From the NCBI GenBank assembly GCA_964483805.1, contig CAZADH010000036.1, positions 1-30,052 of the forward strand: a stretch of 30,052 bases of DNA, written 5' to 3'. Under the pieces are notes generated by a model. It made no database searches and had not been told where the DNA came from. It saw only the letters and a program-made list of their open reading frames with translations. Both the position numbers and the translations under genes were made by a program. Positions 14,416 to 23,013 of the stretch are shown in pieces (positions within the stretch are counted from its first letter, which is position 1; each line of letters starts with the position of its first letter). This stretch comes from CAZADH01 sp964483805. GTDB taxonomy: Bacteria > Muiribacteriota > Ozemobacteria > Ozemobacterales > Ozemobacteraceae.

Positions 14416-14558
14416 CCCATCGGCATTTTTCACGGGATGCCTGACCAATCGCCCGCAGAAATACCGGACCACGGCCCGCGGGCTCAATTCATGAGCCACC
14501 AGTGACCCGTCGAGCCAGAGATTTTTCGGTGGCTGTTGTAGTATCTTGTGGGTAACCT

Positions 14559-16277
14559 ATGGATATCGCGCGATACCGAGAGGCCTTCATCCCCGAGGCC
14601 CATGAACTTCTCAGCGACGGCGAGTCGATTGCCGTCGAATTGAGCGGCAAACCGGGCGACGGCCAGACCCTGGTCCGGCTCATTCGCACGCTGCATACGG
14701 TGGTCAATGCCGCCCGGATGTTTCTCTTCGACGACGTCGCAGCCGACCTGCACCTGGTCGAGCGCGTCGCCGATGCCGGTCGGCGCGGCCAGATCGGCCT
14801 TGCCGCTGAACACATCGATCTGATCCTGGCGGCGATCGACGAGGTGCGGGCCCGGCTCCGCCATGTCCCGACTGAGGCGCAACCGACGGCCGAGGCGAGC
14901 AACGAGTCCCGTGCCATGTATGCCACCCTCCAGGAGTGGCTCGATCGCTTGACGCCCCCGGCCGATGCCGCGCGCGCCGAGCCCGAGGCGGCTCCCCCTT
15001 CGCCGCCCGCAAGTCCATCGTTGATCGGTCAGATCCTCGCCACGAGTGGCCTGGTCGAACCCGCCAAGGTCGAAGCCGCGCTCAGCGAGCAGCAACATCT
15101 GGCCAAGGTGCGCAAGGAACGGACCGCTGCCGACACAGCGGCGAGCATTCGCGTCGCCGCCGAGCAACTCGACAACCTCGTCAACCTGATCGGGGAACTC
15201 GTTTCGTTGCAGACCCGCCTGACTCAGGTGGCCATCACCCGCCGCGATGCCGAGGCGATCACCGTCGCCCAGGGATTGCAGCGCCTCACCGACGGGTTGC
15301 GCGACAGCGCGCTGAACATTCGCATGCTGCCCATCGGCACGCTGTTCAACCGCTTCCGCCGCCTCGTGCGCGATCTTGGCCGCGAAACCGGGCGTGATGT
15401 CGAGCTGCTCAGCGAGGGCGGCACCACCGAACTCGACAAAACAGTGATCGAACGACTCGATATGCCCATCGCCAAACTGATCCGCCATTGCGTCCTACAC
15501 GACCTCGAAGGCAGCGACGAGCGCGAAACCCATGGAAAACCCGGGCGCGGCACCATCCGTTTGACGGCCGCCCGGCATGGCGACAAGGTGCGGGTGCAGA
15601 TCGCCAGCGATGGGCGCGGCGTCGACCCCGTCGACTTGCGCAGCCGGGCCGAGACACTCGGGCTCGTCGGCGCCCAGGCACAACTCACCGCCGAAGACGT
15701 TCTCGACCTGCTGTTCGCCCCCGGCATCAGCGGAGAAACCGCTGACGACGGACTGGCCAAAGCGAAGCAATACATCGACAATATCCGCGGCACGATCGAG
15801 ATCTCCAATCACCCCGGTGCCGGCCTGTGCTTCGACCTCGAACTGCCGCTCAATCTCGCGATTTTCGACGGCTTGCTGGTCACGATCGGAGAGCGTTACT
15901 TTGTATTGCCATTGGGCGCCGTGGTCGAGTGCCTCGAGCTGACGGCAACCGATCGCCGCCAGACCCATGGCCGCCCCCTGGTCCGCGTTCGCGGCGACCT
16001 CGTGCCGTATCTCGATCTGCGCCAACTGTTCGGAGTGACTGGCGAACGACCGCCGATCGAGCAGGTGGTGGTCGCCATGGTCAACCGTCGCCGACTGGGC
16101 TTCACGGTCGACCGTGTCGTCGGTGACCTGCAAACCGTGATCAAACCACTCGGGCGGGTGCTGGCCCAGGCCACCTGGTTTTCCGGCGGTGCCATCCTCG
16201 GCGACGGCAACGTCGCCCTGGTCCTCAATCCAACCCGCCTGGCCGGCCTGCTCGACACGGGCCGCGACCAGAACTGA
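14559..16277 (+). CDS. CheA-like protein with degenerate kinase site (pseudo-CheA)
   Basis: 572 residues; ATG 14559 is the first possible start because TAA is in frame two codons before it, and the ribosome site is weak. Domains: Hpt-like 1-105 with H46 kept (RTLHTVVNA) but the usual K-G after it lost; a short LIGQILATSGLVEPAKVEAAL module (155-175); P3 dimerisation helices about 195-270; an ATPase-like domain about 280-430; and a CheW-like domain about 432-568. The ATP site is damaged: the N box reads RHCVLHDLE (309-317) in place of RNxVDHGIE, and the GRGxGMD G2 box is missing (DDGLAKAK at 396-403). D351-G-R-G of the G1 box remains. Autophosphorylation is therefore improbable. It could dimerise with or scaffold the true CheA, whose gene starts 2 bp after its stop. 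Confidence 0.88.
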   Translation: MDIARYREAFIPEAHELLSDGESIAVELSGKPGDGQTLVRLIRTLHTVVNAARMFLFDDVAADLHLVERVADAGRRGQIGLAAEHIDLILAAIDEVRARLRHVPTEAQPTAEASNESRAMYATLQEWLDRLTPPADAARAEPEAAPPSPPASPSLIGQILATSGLVEPAKVEAALSEQQHLAKVRKERTAADTAASIRVAAEQLDNLVNLIGELVSLQTRLTQVAITRRDAEAITVAQGLQRLTDGLRDSALNIRMLPIGTLFNRFRRLVRDLGRETGRDVELLSEGGTTELDKTVIERLDMPIAKLIRHCVLHDLEGSDERETHGKPGRGTIRLTAARHGDKVRVQIASDGRGVDPVDLRSRAETLGLVGAQAQLTAEDVLDLLFAPGISGETADDGLAKAKQYIDNIRGTIEISNHPGAGLCFDLELPLNLAIFDGLLVTIGERYFVLPLGAVVECLELTATDRRQTHGRPLVRVRGDLVPYLDLRQLFGVTGERPPIEQVVVAMVNRRRLGFTVDRVVGDLQTVIKPLGRVLAQATWFSGGAILGDGNVALVLNPTRLAGLLDTGRDQN

Positions 16278-16279
16278 CC

Positions 16280-18763
16280 ATGTCAGATCTGAGCGAAACC
16301 TTCCAGATCGAAGTCGGCGAACTGCTCGACGAACTCGAAAGCGCGCTGCTCGAGCTCGAAGAACAGCCCGACAACCGTGACCTGGTCGAACGGGTGTTTC
16401 GCGCGTTGCACACCATCAAGGGCAACAGCACCGTGGTCGGCTTCGCCGAACTCGTCGCCTTCACCCACGAAGTCGAGACCGTGTTCGATCTCGTGCGCAA
16501 GGGCCAGATCTCGCACAGTCCCGAGCTGGGCAATCTCGCGCTCGCCGCCCGCGACCAGATCCGCCGCCTGATCGAGGCCGAGGTCAACGGCGAACCGGGT
16601 GATGCCGACGAAAGTCTGCGCATCCTGGCCGCCCTGCAGGAACTCGCCACCGCCCAGAGTGGTGGTCGCAAGGCCGAGGCGAAGGCGCGGGCAACGCAAG
16701 GTCTGGCCGCGACGCGCGACGCTGTCGCCTGGCTTCGCGCCGACGGCGCCTCGATGCCGACACGCCGGCAGGCCCTGGAACATCTGCTCGAGGTGCGCGA
16801 TGCCGTCGCCATCCTCGGCGCCGACCTGGTCGAGTTTATCCGCAATTTTGTCAATACCTTTTATGCACTTTTGCAATATAATAAGAGCACTCCGCCGGAG
16901 ATCCTGGCCATCACCGACGAGGCCCTGGAGCATTTTCCCAAAATGATCGCCGAGGCCGACGATCCGACGGCCATGATGAACATGGATCCCATGGCCCTTT
17001 TCCAGTCCATGGAAGCCCCGCTGCGCCTCGTGAACCGACTCAAAGAGGCCTGCACGGCGGCCGGCCTGGCCATCGACGGGCCAACCCCACCAACGCTGTC
17101 ACCCGCTGACAAGCCTCGCAGTGACGCCGCCCGCGACGACAGAGTGCCGCCGGCCACGTGGCGCATCCACTTCGCGGCAGAACCGTCATTCGCCGCCTCC
17201 GGACTGGCTTTCGGCGATCTGATCAAGGAGCTCGACCGACTGGGAATGACCACGGTCGCCAGCGAACCTTTGCCCGACGCCGCGACGCTGACCTGGGAGG
17301 TGCTGCTCAGCACGACCCACGAGGTCAACACTATCCGCGATGTCTTCTGTATTGCAGAGAACATGGGCAGACTGACCCTGACCCTCGTCGACGCCGGCGA
17401 AGGCACCGACCCGAGTCGGCCCGAACGCCGGGTGGGCGAGATCCTCGTCGACCGGGGTGATCTGACACCCGACGAACTCCACCTCGCCCTGCGCCATCAA
17501 GACGTCAACAAAAGCGCGGGCGCCGCAACGACCCCCGGGGCGCCCCCCGCCGGCACCGCACCCCTCCGGGCACGCCGCAAGAGCGAGACCGAGGAACCCA
17601 TGGCTTTCATGCGCGTCGCCATCAACCGGCTCAACGAACTGGTCAACATGATCGGCGAACTGGTCACCGAGCAGGCCCGCCTCTCCCAACGCGCCCATAT
17701 CCTGCAAGACCCCGAGATGATGTTCCTCGGCGAAGAACTCGATCGCCTCAGCAGCCGCCTGCGCAGCGGCACCATGCGCATTCGCATGGAGCCGATCGGT
17801 ATCACTTTCTTCAAGTTCAGTCGCATGTTGCGCGACCTCGCTCGCGATCTGGGCAAGAAGATCGAACTCATCACCGAGGGAGATGAAACCGAACTCGACA
17901 AGGCGACCATCGAAAAACTGAACGATCCGCTCGTGCATCTGCTGCGCAATTCGGTCGATCACGGCATCGAGACACCTGAAATCCGCGCAGCCGCAGGCAA
18001 GCCCGAGCAGGGCACCATTCGGCTCACGGTCGAACATGCCGGCGGCATGGTGCTGCTGCGCATCATCGACGACGGCGGCGGTATCGACCCCGAGAAACTG
18101 AGGCGCAAAGCGATCGAGAAGAAACTGATTGCCCCCGACGCCCAACTGACCCTGGCCGAGACCTACAATCTCATTTTTCTGCCCGGGTTTTCAACCGCCG
18201 AGAAGGTCTCGAACGTTTCCGGGCGCGGCACCGGCATGGACGTGGTCAAACGAGCCATTCAGGCCCTCCGCGGCTCGATCGACATCGACAGCACGCTGGG
18301 CGCAGGCTCGGTGTTCACCTTGAAACTGCCCCTGACGATGGCCATCATCGAAGGATTGCTGGCCAAGAGCGGCAACCAGCATTTCATCTTTCCACTGGCC
18401 GCGGTGCGCGAGATCGTGCAACTGACCAACGACGCACGCTCGCACGTCAACGGCCGCAACCTGATCAACCTCCGCGGTGACCCCGTCCCGTACTATCGCC
18501 TGCGCGAGTGCTTTGCCATCGACGATCCGCAGCCCAATCTCGAGCAGGTCGTCGTCTGTCGCGTGGGCGCAACGCGGGTCGGGTTTGTCGTCGACCACGT
18601 CATCGGTGAAAACCAAACCGTGGTGAAAAACCTCGGTCGTCTCTACCGCGATGTCGATGCCTTTTCCGGCACCACCGTGCTCGGCGATGGCTCAATGGCA
18701 CTCATTCTCGACATCGCGAACCTGCTGGCGCGCGCCGAAAACGCGACACCCACCGGCAGATAG
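16280..18763 (+). CDS. cheA: Chemotaxis histidine kinase CheA
   Basis: 827 residues. The start ATG follows the previous stop with two bases between, and no own ribosome site is clear, so translation is probably coupled. Order: Hpt/P1 (1-105) with phosphorylatable H44 in RALHTIKGN; a long helical insert about 140-270 of unknown use; a P2-like ferredoxin-type fold about 293-372 (WRIHFAAEP...); a VGEILVDRGDLTPDELHLAL module (385-404) like the GspE/MshE N-terminal motif; P3 about 442-520; an ATPase with N box RNSVDHGIE (N557), DDGGGID (597-603) and GRGTGMD (648-654); and a CheW-like domain 685-815. It phosphorylates itself from ATP under receptor control, then a CheY-type response regulator (not in this window). 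The intact motifs contrast with the neighbour upstream. Confidence 0.95.
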   Translation: MSDLSETFQIEVGELLDELESALLELEEQPDNRDLVERVFRALHTIKGNSTVVGFAELVAFTHEVETVFDLVRKGQISHSPELGNLALAARDQIRRLIEAEVNGEPGDADESLRILAALQELATAQSGGRKAEAKARATQGLAATRDAVAWLRADGASMPTRRQALEHLLEVRDAVAILGADLVEFIRNFVNTFYALLQYNKSTPPEILAITDEALEHFPKMIAEADDPTAMMNMDPMALFQSMEAPLRLVNRLKEACTAAGLAIDGPTPPTLSPADKPRSDAARDDRVPPATWRIHFAAEPSFAASGLAFGDLIKELDRLGMTTVASEPLPDAATLTWEVLLSTTHEVNTIRDVFCIAENMGRLTLTLVDAGEGTDPSRPERRVGEILVDRGDLTPDELHLALRHQDVNKSAGAATTPGAPPAGTAPLRARRKSETEEPMAFMRVAINRLNELVNMIGELVTEQARLSQRAHILQDPEMMFLGEELDRLSSRLRSGTMRIRMEPIGITFFKFSRMLRDLARDLGKKIELITEGDETELDKATIEKLNDPLVHLLRNSVDHGIETPEIRAAAGKPEQGTIRLTVEHAGGMVLLRIIDDGGGIDPEKLRRKAIEKKLIAPDAQLTLAETYNLIFLPGFSTAEKVSNVSGRGTGMDVVKRAIQALRGSIDIDSTLGAGSVFTLKLPLTMAIIEGLLAKSGNQHFIFPLAAVREIVQLTNDARSHVNGRNLINLRGDPVPYYRLRECFAIDDPQPNLEQVVVCRVGATRVGFVVDHVIGENQTVVKNLGRLYRDVDAFSGTTVLGDGSMALILDIANLLARAENATPTGR

Positions 18764-18776
18764 AACCGGTGGGTGT
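18746..18776 (+). terminator. Hairpin across the cheA stop codon, possible shared terminator
   Basis: ACACCCACCGG (18746-18756) and CCGGTGGGTGT (18766-18776) pair perfectly over 11 bp, with the cheA stop codon in the loop. There is no T-run. It lies between convergent genes and may end or stabilise transcripts of either strand. Confidence 0.5.
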
Positions 18777-18814
18777 TGTAGCGAGACGATAACCGGAGAC
18801 GGCGAAACGCCGCT

Positions 18815-19669
18815 TCAGCGCCTCAGAGCCGCGGGATCGTGCAGCGCCTCGAACGTCGCGCGTTGCGCGACATACGCCTTCATGCACCCCGGAAGCTCAC
18901 GGCCCTGCAGGAACTCAGGCCGAATCTGTGACGCCGCCTGCAGTGTGGCCTCACCGACAACGCCGGGTTCGAAACCGGCGGGATTGGCGGCAACAGCCAA
19001 CTCGAGCCGCGCCAGTTCGGCCAGCATCGTGGCCGCCTGCTCATCGGACACCGACTCGGCCGGTTTCCGATTGTCGAACATGACCACCAGCATCGAACCC
19101 GACAGCCCATGCGCCTTGCGACTGATGGCCAAACGCACCCGATAGAATCCGTCAACCACCTCGTGCTGCGCCGAACGCGCCAGCGGCACCGACCAACCGA
19201 AGAACCCGGTCGGATCAAACACGTTGACCCGTTTCTCGCCGGGATTTGGCCAGTCAACCACCGGAATGAATGCGGTGATACCGAATTCGTCGGGTTTGAA
19301 ACCGAACTGATCGCGGCGGAAATAGACGCTGGTCAGCTTGCGCCGGTTCTGGTCGACAGCGACGAGCTCGCGGTTGCCGTCTCCGAGATACACATCACAC
19401 TTGTAGTAATAGGAGTTGCTGGCCACCGGAACACGCGCCTCGCCTTTGTCAAAGCCCAGCGCCGAAGCGGTGACCACGATCTGGTTGCCCACGACACGCG
19501 CGTGCGGCTTCACATTCGGCACCAGCATGTTGGCTGAATTGCGCACGTCGGCGTCGACCACGTACGGCCCCGCCTGAATCGGCACGGCCCAGGCCGCGCC
19601 CGTGCAGACGCAAAGGACGCCGACGAACAAAGCAACGATGAACAATGACTGATGCGCGTGTTGTTGCAT
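18815..19669 (-). CDS. Exported protein of unknown function
   Basis: 284 residues from ATG 19669, chosen because a full Sec signal starts there (MQQHAHQSLFIVALFVGVLC...GAAWA, cut near residue 28). A GTG 48 bases earlier is also in frame. No clear ribosome site precedes the ATG, where the sequence is unusually AT-rich (TATATATAG), perhaps a -10 element of a leaderless or short-leader message. The mature part is beta-rich, with YYYKCDVYLGDGNRELVAVD and FGWSVPLARS segments that look like a carbohydrate- or Ig-like fold. A helical C-terminus begins near 205 and ends with C259-containing ELPGCMKAYVAQR. The gene converges on cheA. I do not recognise the family. Confidence 0.8.
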   Translation of the reverse strand: MQQHAHQSLFIVALFVGVLCVCTGAAWAVPIQAGPYVVDADVRNSANMLVPNVKPHARVVGNQIVVTASALGFDKGEARVPVASNSYYYKCDVYLGDGNRELVAVDQNRRKLTSVYFRRDQFGFKPDEFGITAFIPVVDWPNPGEKRVNVFDPTGFFGWSVPLARSAQHEVVDGFYRVRLAISRKAHGLSGSMLVVMFDNRKPAESVSDEQAATMLAELARLELAVAANPAGFEPGVVGEATLQAASQIRPEFLQGRELPGCMKAYVAQRATFEALHDPAALRR

Positions 19670-19884
19670 ATATATAGATGATGCGGAAAAACCGGGGTCC
19701 AACACAAGGTTCAGCACTCACCATTCAGCCAGACCCCAGCAAAGGCGCTCCACACAACGATTTCTCGGCAATCACCCCAGTGGTCACCTGTGCCGGTGTT
19801 ACAGAAAATATGCAGTTCGCCCCCGTACCTCCTTCACTCGAATTGACCCTGCCGGGGGAAGATGGAGTAACATGAGGACCGGAT

Positions 19885-22830
19885 ATGCCGTCTGGACGAA
19901 AAACGAGACCAACACGCACCGCGGTGGCACCCCGTGGTCGGACCACGGGTCGCTCGCGCCTGCCGCAACGCACGGCGTCCGGAACCGGCAGTCGCAGCAA
20001 GGGCGGTCGGCGACCGCTGGTGGCGCCTGCCACCGAGAAAGGCGCGAACGGCACTGCTCCGGTACCCTCGAACATCCCGTTTGGGAACCTGCTGCCGGCC
20101 CTGACAACCATCCTCGCCGATGGCGGTTATCTGTCGCATTGCACCGCGCTCTACCTGCTCGGCCTTTCGCCAACGCCGCCTGACCGCATCACCATCGTGT
20201 GCGGAACCCGGCGCCGCCACCGCGAGATCGAAGGCTGGCCGGTTCAGTTTGTCTACCACAAGGCCGAGCGATTGGGTCCGATGCAAACTCTGACCGCCGA
20301 CAAGCTCGAGTTTCCGGTGTCGACGCTCGAGAAGACGCTCATCGACCTGGTTCTCGATCTCGAGTATGCGCCCGGTCTGCCCGAACTGGCCACACTGTTC
20401 GCGGTTCTCCCATACCGTTGCGAAACGCTGTTCGCACTGGCGGAAGATACTTCAGACACAGTGTTCAAACGCATCCTCTGCCTCGCCACCCTGGCCGGCC
20501 GGGCGCCTCTGCCCAACGATCTGGCGCAGCGCCTGACCCGTACCCCTGTGTTGCTCGACGCGCGCGAGAAAACCACCGACCTGACCTGGGAGTCGCGCCT
20601 GCACCTGAAGGTTCCGGCCACACTGGCCAACTGGATACCACCGGCACCGCCGTCGGGATGCGACAGCGAAACCCGCGAGTGGATGGCGCTGCGGGCGTAT
20701 CCGCCGTTCGCGCAACTGTTGCTGGTGACGCACCGTTTGCCGCTGCGTCCCACGCTGACCGAAGCCGAATGGGAAAGCCTGCTCGATGGTTTCTTCACCA
20801 CGCATCTCGACCGCGATTTCTCCGACGAACAACTGGCCGATCTGTTCACCGAACACCTCCCCGGACCCCGCCCGGCCGAAGGTTCCGTGCGCCGGTATCC
20901 CGAGGCGTTCCACCGCTGGCTCGACCGTCACACCGCGCGCTGGCAGGCGCTCGTCCCGCGCATCCTGCCCTGGATCAAGCACCATCTGAACTCGCCGCGC
21001 CCCGACCGACTGGCCCACGCCATCGAACTGGCCATGGTCGCCGGACTCGAAAAGGAGGCGCTGGAAGCCGCGAACCGCTGCGCCCTCGAGCTGTTCGATG
21101 CCGGCCACCATCGGATGCTGCGCGAGACCATCGAGACGCTCGCCGCCCGGGGCCACAACATGCCCCACTATACGTCAATTATCTTACATCGTATTCACGC
21201 GGCTGCCGGCAAGCCCGAACTGGCCCGCACCGTGCTCGAACAGGCCATTGCCCGCCACGAACGCGAGACGGTCGCCCCGCTCGCCAGCGGCGACCTGCAT
21301 CACGCCATGGGCATGCTGCTCGCCTCGATGCGCCGCACCGACGAAGCGCTCGCCGAATACTACGTGGCGCAGGCCTGTTTCGAAGAGGCGCGAGACCGCC
21401 CGCGGCAAGGCATGGTGGCGGCCGCCATGGGCAACCTGTATTTCGCCCTCGGCCAGACCACCGACGCGAAACACCACTACCTCCGCAGTCTCGCCCTGTT
21501 TCATGGCTCGGCGGCCAACACCCGGGCCCGCGCTTCGCTACTGCACAACCTGGGTCTGATCGACAGCTACATCGGCCGTCTTCGCCAATCCGACCGGTTT
21601 CTCTCGCGCGCCTGCACCCTGTTTCACAACGACAAACGGCGATTCCAGGAGTCCAATGCCCTGGTCCAACTGGGTATGATCAGGCTGCTGCAGGGGCATT
21701 ACACCAAGGCAATGACCTGCTTTCAACAGGGTTTCCGCGCCCGCCAGGGCATGGGCACCGACCTCGACAACGCCGAGGCGATCGCCTTCATTGCTTACAC
21801 GTACGAACTGCTTGGCTCGCACGCGAACGCATTGACGTGGTGGCGACGCATCCGCGACAACGACCTGCATGAGACCAAACCCCGCACCGGCCTGCAGGTG
21901 CTCTTGCTCAAGGCGATGACCGACCTGATTCTCGGGCAGCCCAAACACGCCTGCGAGCGGCTGCAGACCAGCATCGAACGAATGCGCGCGCTGCGGGCGT
22001 CGAACCGCGAACTCGGCCTGGCCCTGACCTACCTGGGGCTCGCCCAGGTCGCGTCGGGCAATGCCCGGGTGGGCATCGAGACGCTGCACGAGGCCGAGCG
22101 CCTGACCGAAACGGTGCCGCGGGATCTCAATCTCTGGCGTTTGCGCTGTATTCTCGCCGCCGTCGATCGCCGGCCCGAGGTACTCGAAAAGTACCGCACG
22201 GGATTGCGCGAGTACATGGCCTGTCATGCATTCGACCCGTTCTGGCCGTTCTATGCGGCGCCCCTGACCGCCACCGGGCACGGCGATGAACTGCGCTTCG
22301 TTCTCGATCAACTCAACCGCACCCCGCCGCCGACACTTGCCCTCATGCGCTCGAGCGTTCCCGGGTTCGGCAAGATGGTGCGTACCCTGCGCCAGAAAAG
22401 CTCCCGGGCCGCCGAGTTCTATAATCATCTGCGGCCGGGAAGCATCGAGGTGATTCACCGCGACGATTATCCGACCTGGGCCGCCCAAGCCTCATCTTCG
22501 GGAAAGTTCGTCTTCGACGGCCCCTCCGGCGTCATTCGCATCGGCGCCAGTTGCGCCTCGATCCGCCCGAACTCGCTGCCGCACCAGGTGCTCGTGCAAC
22601 TCCTGCAGAGTTGTCCGGACGCCATCGACCTGGAAGCGTTGTTCCGCACGGTATGGGGTACATCGTTCGACCCGGAGTGCGACGAAAGTGCGATCAAGAG
22701 CACTTTGCAGCGGTTGCGCCGCCGTCTGCGTGCCATTCATCGCGAGGTCCGCATCCGCCAAGGCACCACCGCCAAGGGACGGCGAATGCTGCGTCTCGTC
22801 ATCCCCGTACCCTGGGAAGCCGTGGTCTAG
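19885..22830 (+). CDS. AbiEi-like, TPR and winged-helix fusion protein
   Basis: 981 residues from ATG 19885 (GAGG upstream). Residues 1-65 are Arg/Ser/Pro-rich and disordered. Residues about 66-190 resemble the AbiEi antitoxin/transcription-factor fold: YLSHCTALYLLGL, a basic strand region TIVCGTRRRHR, and the usual VSTLEKTLIDLVLDLEY. Residues about 360-760 form tetratricopeptide-type helical repeats (for example AMGNLYFALGQTTDAKHHYLRSL). Residues about 855-975 read as an OmpR/PhoB-type winged helix: FVFDGPSGVIRIG, LPHQVLVQLLQS, LFRTVWG, then SAIKSTLQRLRRRLRAI as recognition helix. The architecture looks like a one-component DNA-binding regulator, with TPRs sensing a protein or peptide. No catalytic motif was seen. 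There is no adjacent AbiEii-type nucleotidyltransferase, so it is not an ordinary type IV toxin-antitoxin pair. Confidence 0.82.
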   Translation: MPSGRKTRPTRTAVAPRGRTTGRSRLPQRTASGTGSRSKGGRRPLVAPATEKGANGTAPVPSNIPFGNLLPALTTILADGGYLSHCTALYLLGLSPTPPDRITIVCGTRRRHREIEGWPVQFVYHKAERLGPMQTLTADKLEFPVSTLEKTLIDLVLDLEYAPGLPELATLFAVLPYRCETLFALAEDTSDTVFKRILCLATLAGRAPLPNDLAQRLTRTPVLLDAREKTTDLTWESRLHLKVPATLANWIPPAPPSGCDSETREWMALRAYPPFAQLLLVTHRLPLRPTLTEAEWESLLDGFFTTHLDRDFSDEQLADLFTEHLPGPRPAEGSVRRYPEAFHRWLDRHTARWQALVPRILPWIKHHLNSPRPDRLAHAIELAMVAGLEKEALEAANRCALELFDAGHHRMLRETIETLAARGHNMPHYTSIILHRIHAAAGKPELARTVLEQAIARHERETVAPLASGDLHHAMGMLLASMRRTDEALAEYYVAQACFEEARDRPRQGMVAAAMGNLYFALGQTTDAKHHYLRSLALFHGSAANTRARASLLHNLGLIDSYIGRLRQSDRFLSRACTLFHNDKRRFQESNALVQLGMIRLLQGHYTKAMTCFQQGFRARQGMGTDLDNAEAIAFIAYTYELLGSHANALTWWRRIRDNDLHETKPRTGLQVLLLKAMTDLILGQPKHACERLQTSIERMRALRASNRELGLALTYLGLAQVASGNARVGIETLHEAERLTETVPRDLNLWRLRCILAAVDRRPEVLEKYRTGLREYMACHAFDPFWPFYAAPLTATGHGDELRFVLDQLNRTPPPTLALMRSSVPGFGKMVRTLRQKSSRAAEFYNHLRPGSIEVIHRDDYPTWAAQASSSGKFVFDGPSGVIRIGASCASIRPNSLPHQVLVQLLQSCPDAIDLEALFRTVWGTSFDPECDESAIKSTLQRLRRRLRAIHREVRIRQGTTAKGRRMLRLVIPVPWEAVV

Positions 22831-22921
22831 ACATGGCGGTCGTGCATGCTGCCGACAACACATATTTTGTGTAACAAGGTTGCCCCACCATCGCAGGGAA
22901 CCCAGCATGCAAAGGCATCTT

Positions 22922-22933
22922 CGCGATATCGCG
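22922..22933. promoter_or_regulatory. 12-bp palindrome upstream of the 23014 gene
   Basis: CGCGATATCGCG is a perfect 12-base palindrome located just before the possible promoter at 22939-22966, where an operator would lie. A related TATCGCGCGATA occurs inside the start of the pseudo-CheA gene (14564-14575). No binding protein can be named. Confidence 0.25.
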
Positions 22934-22938
22934 CCCGA

Positions 22939-22966
22939 TTGCCGATTGCACCTTGAGGGATACTCT
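22939..22966 (+). promoter_or_regulatory. Weak sigma-70-type promoter for the 23014 gene
   Basis: TTGCCG, a 16-base spacer and TACTCT lie 48 bases before ATG 23014. The -35 has four of six matches and the -10 three of six. Position after a palindrome and in the only sizeable gap (22831-23013) is the supporting context. Confidence 0.3.
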
Positions 22967-23013
22967 AATGCCTGTTAAGCTGATAGCAGAACCTTAGAAG
23001 GTAGGAGAAGAGT

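Noticed and set aside
19885..22830. Type IV AbiE toxin-antitoxin system
   Set aside because: No AbiEii nucleotidyltransferase lies on either side, and the protein is about four times the length of an AbiEi antitoxin.
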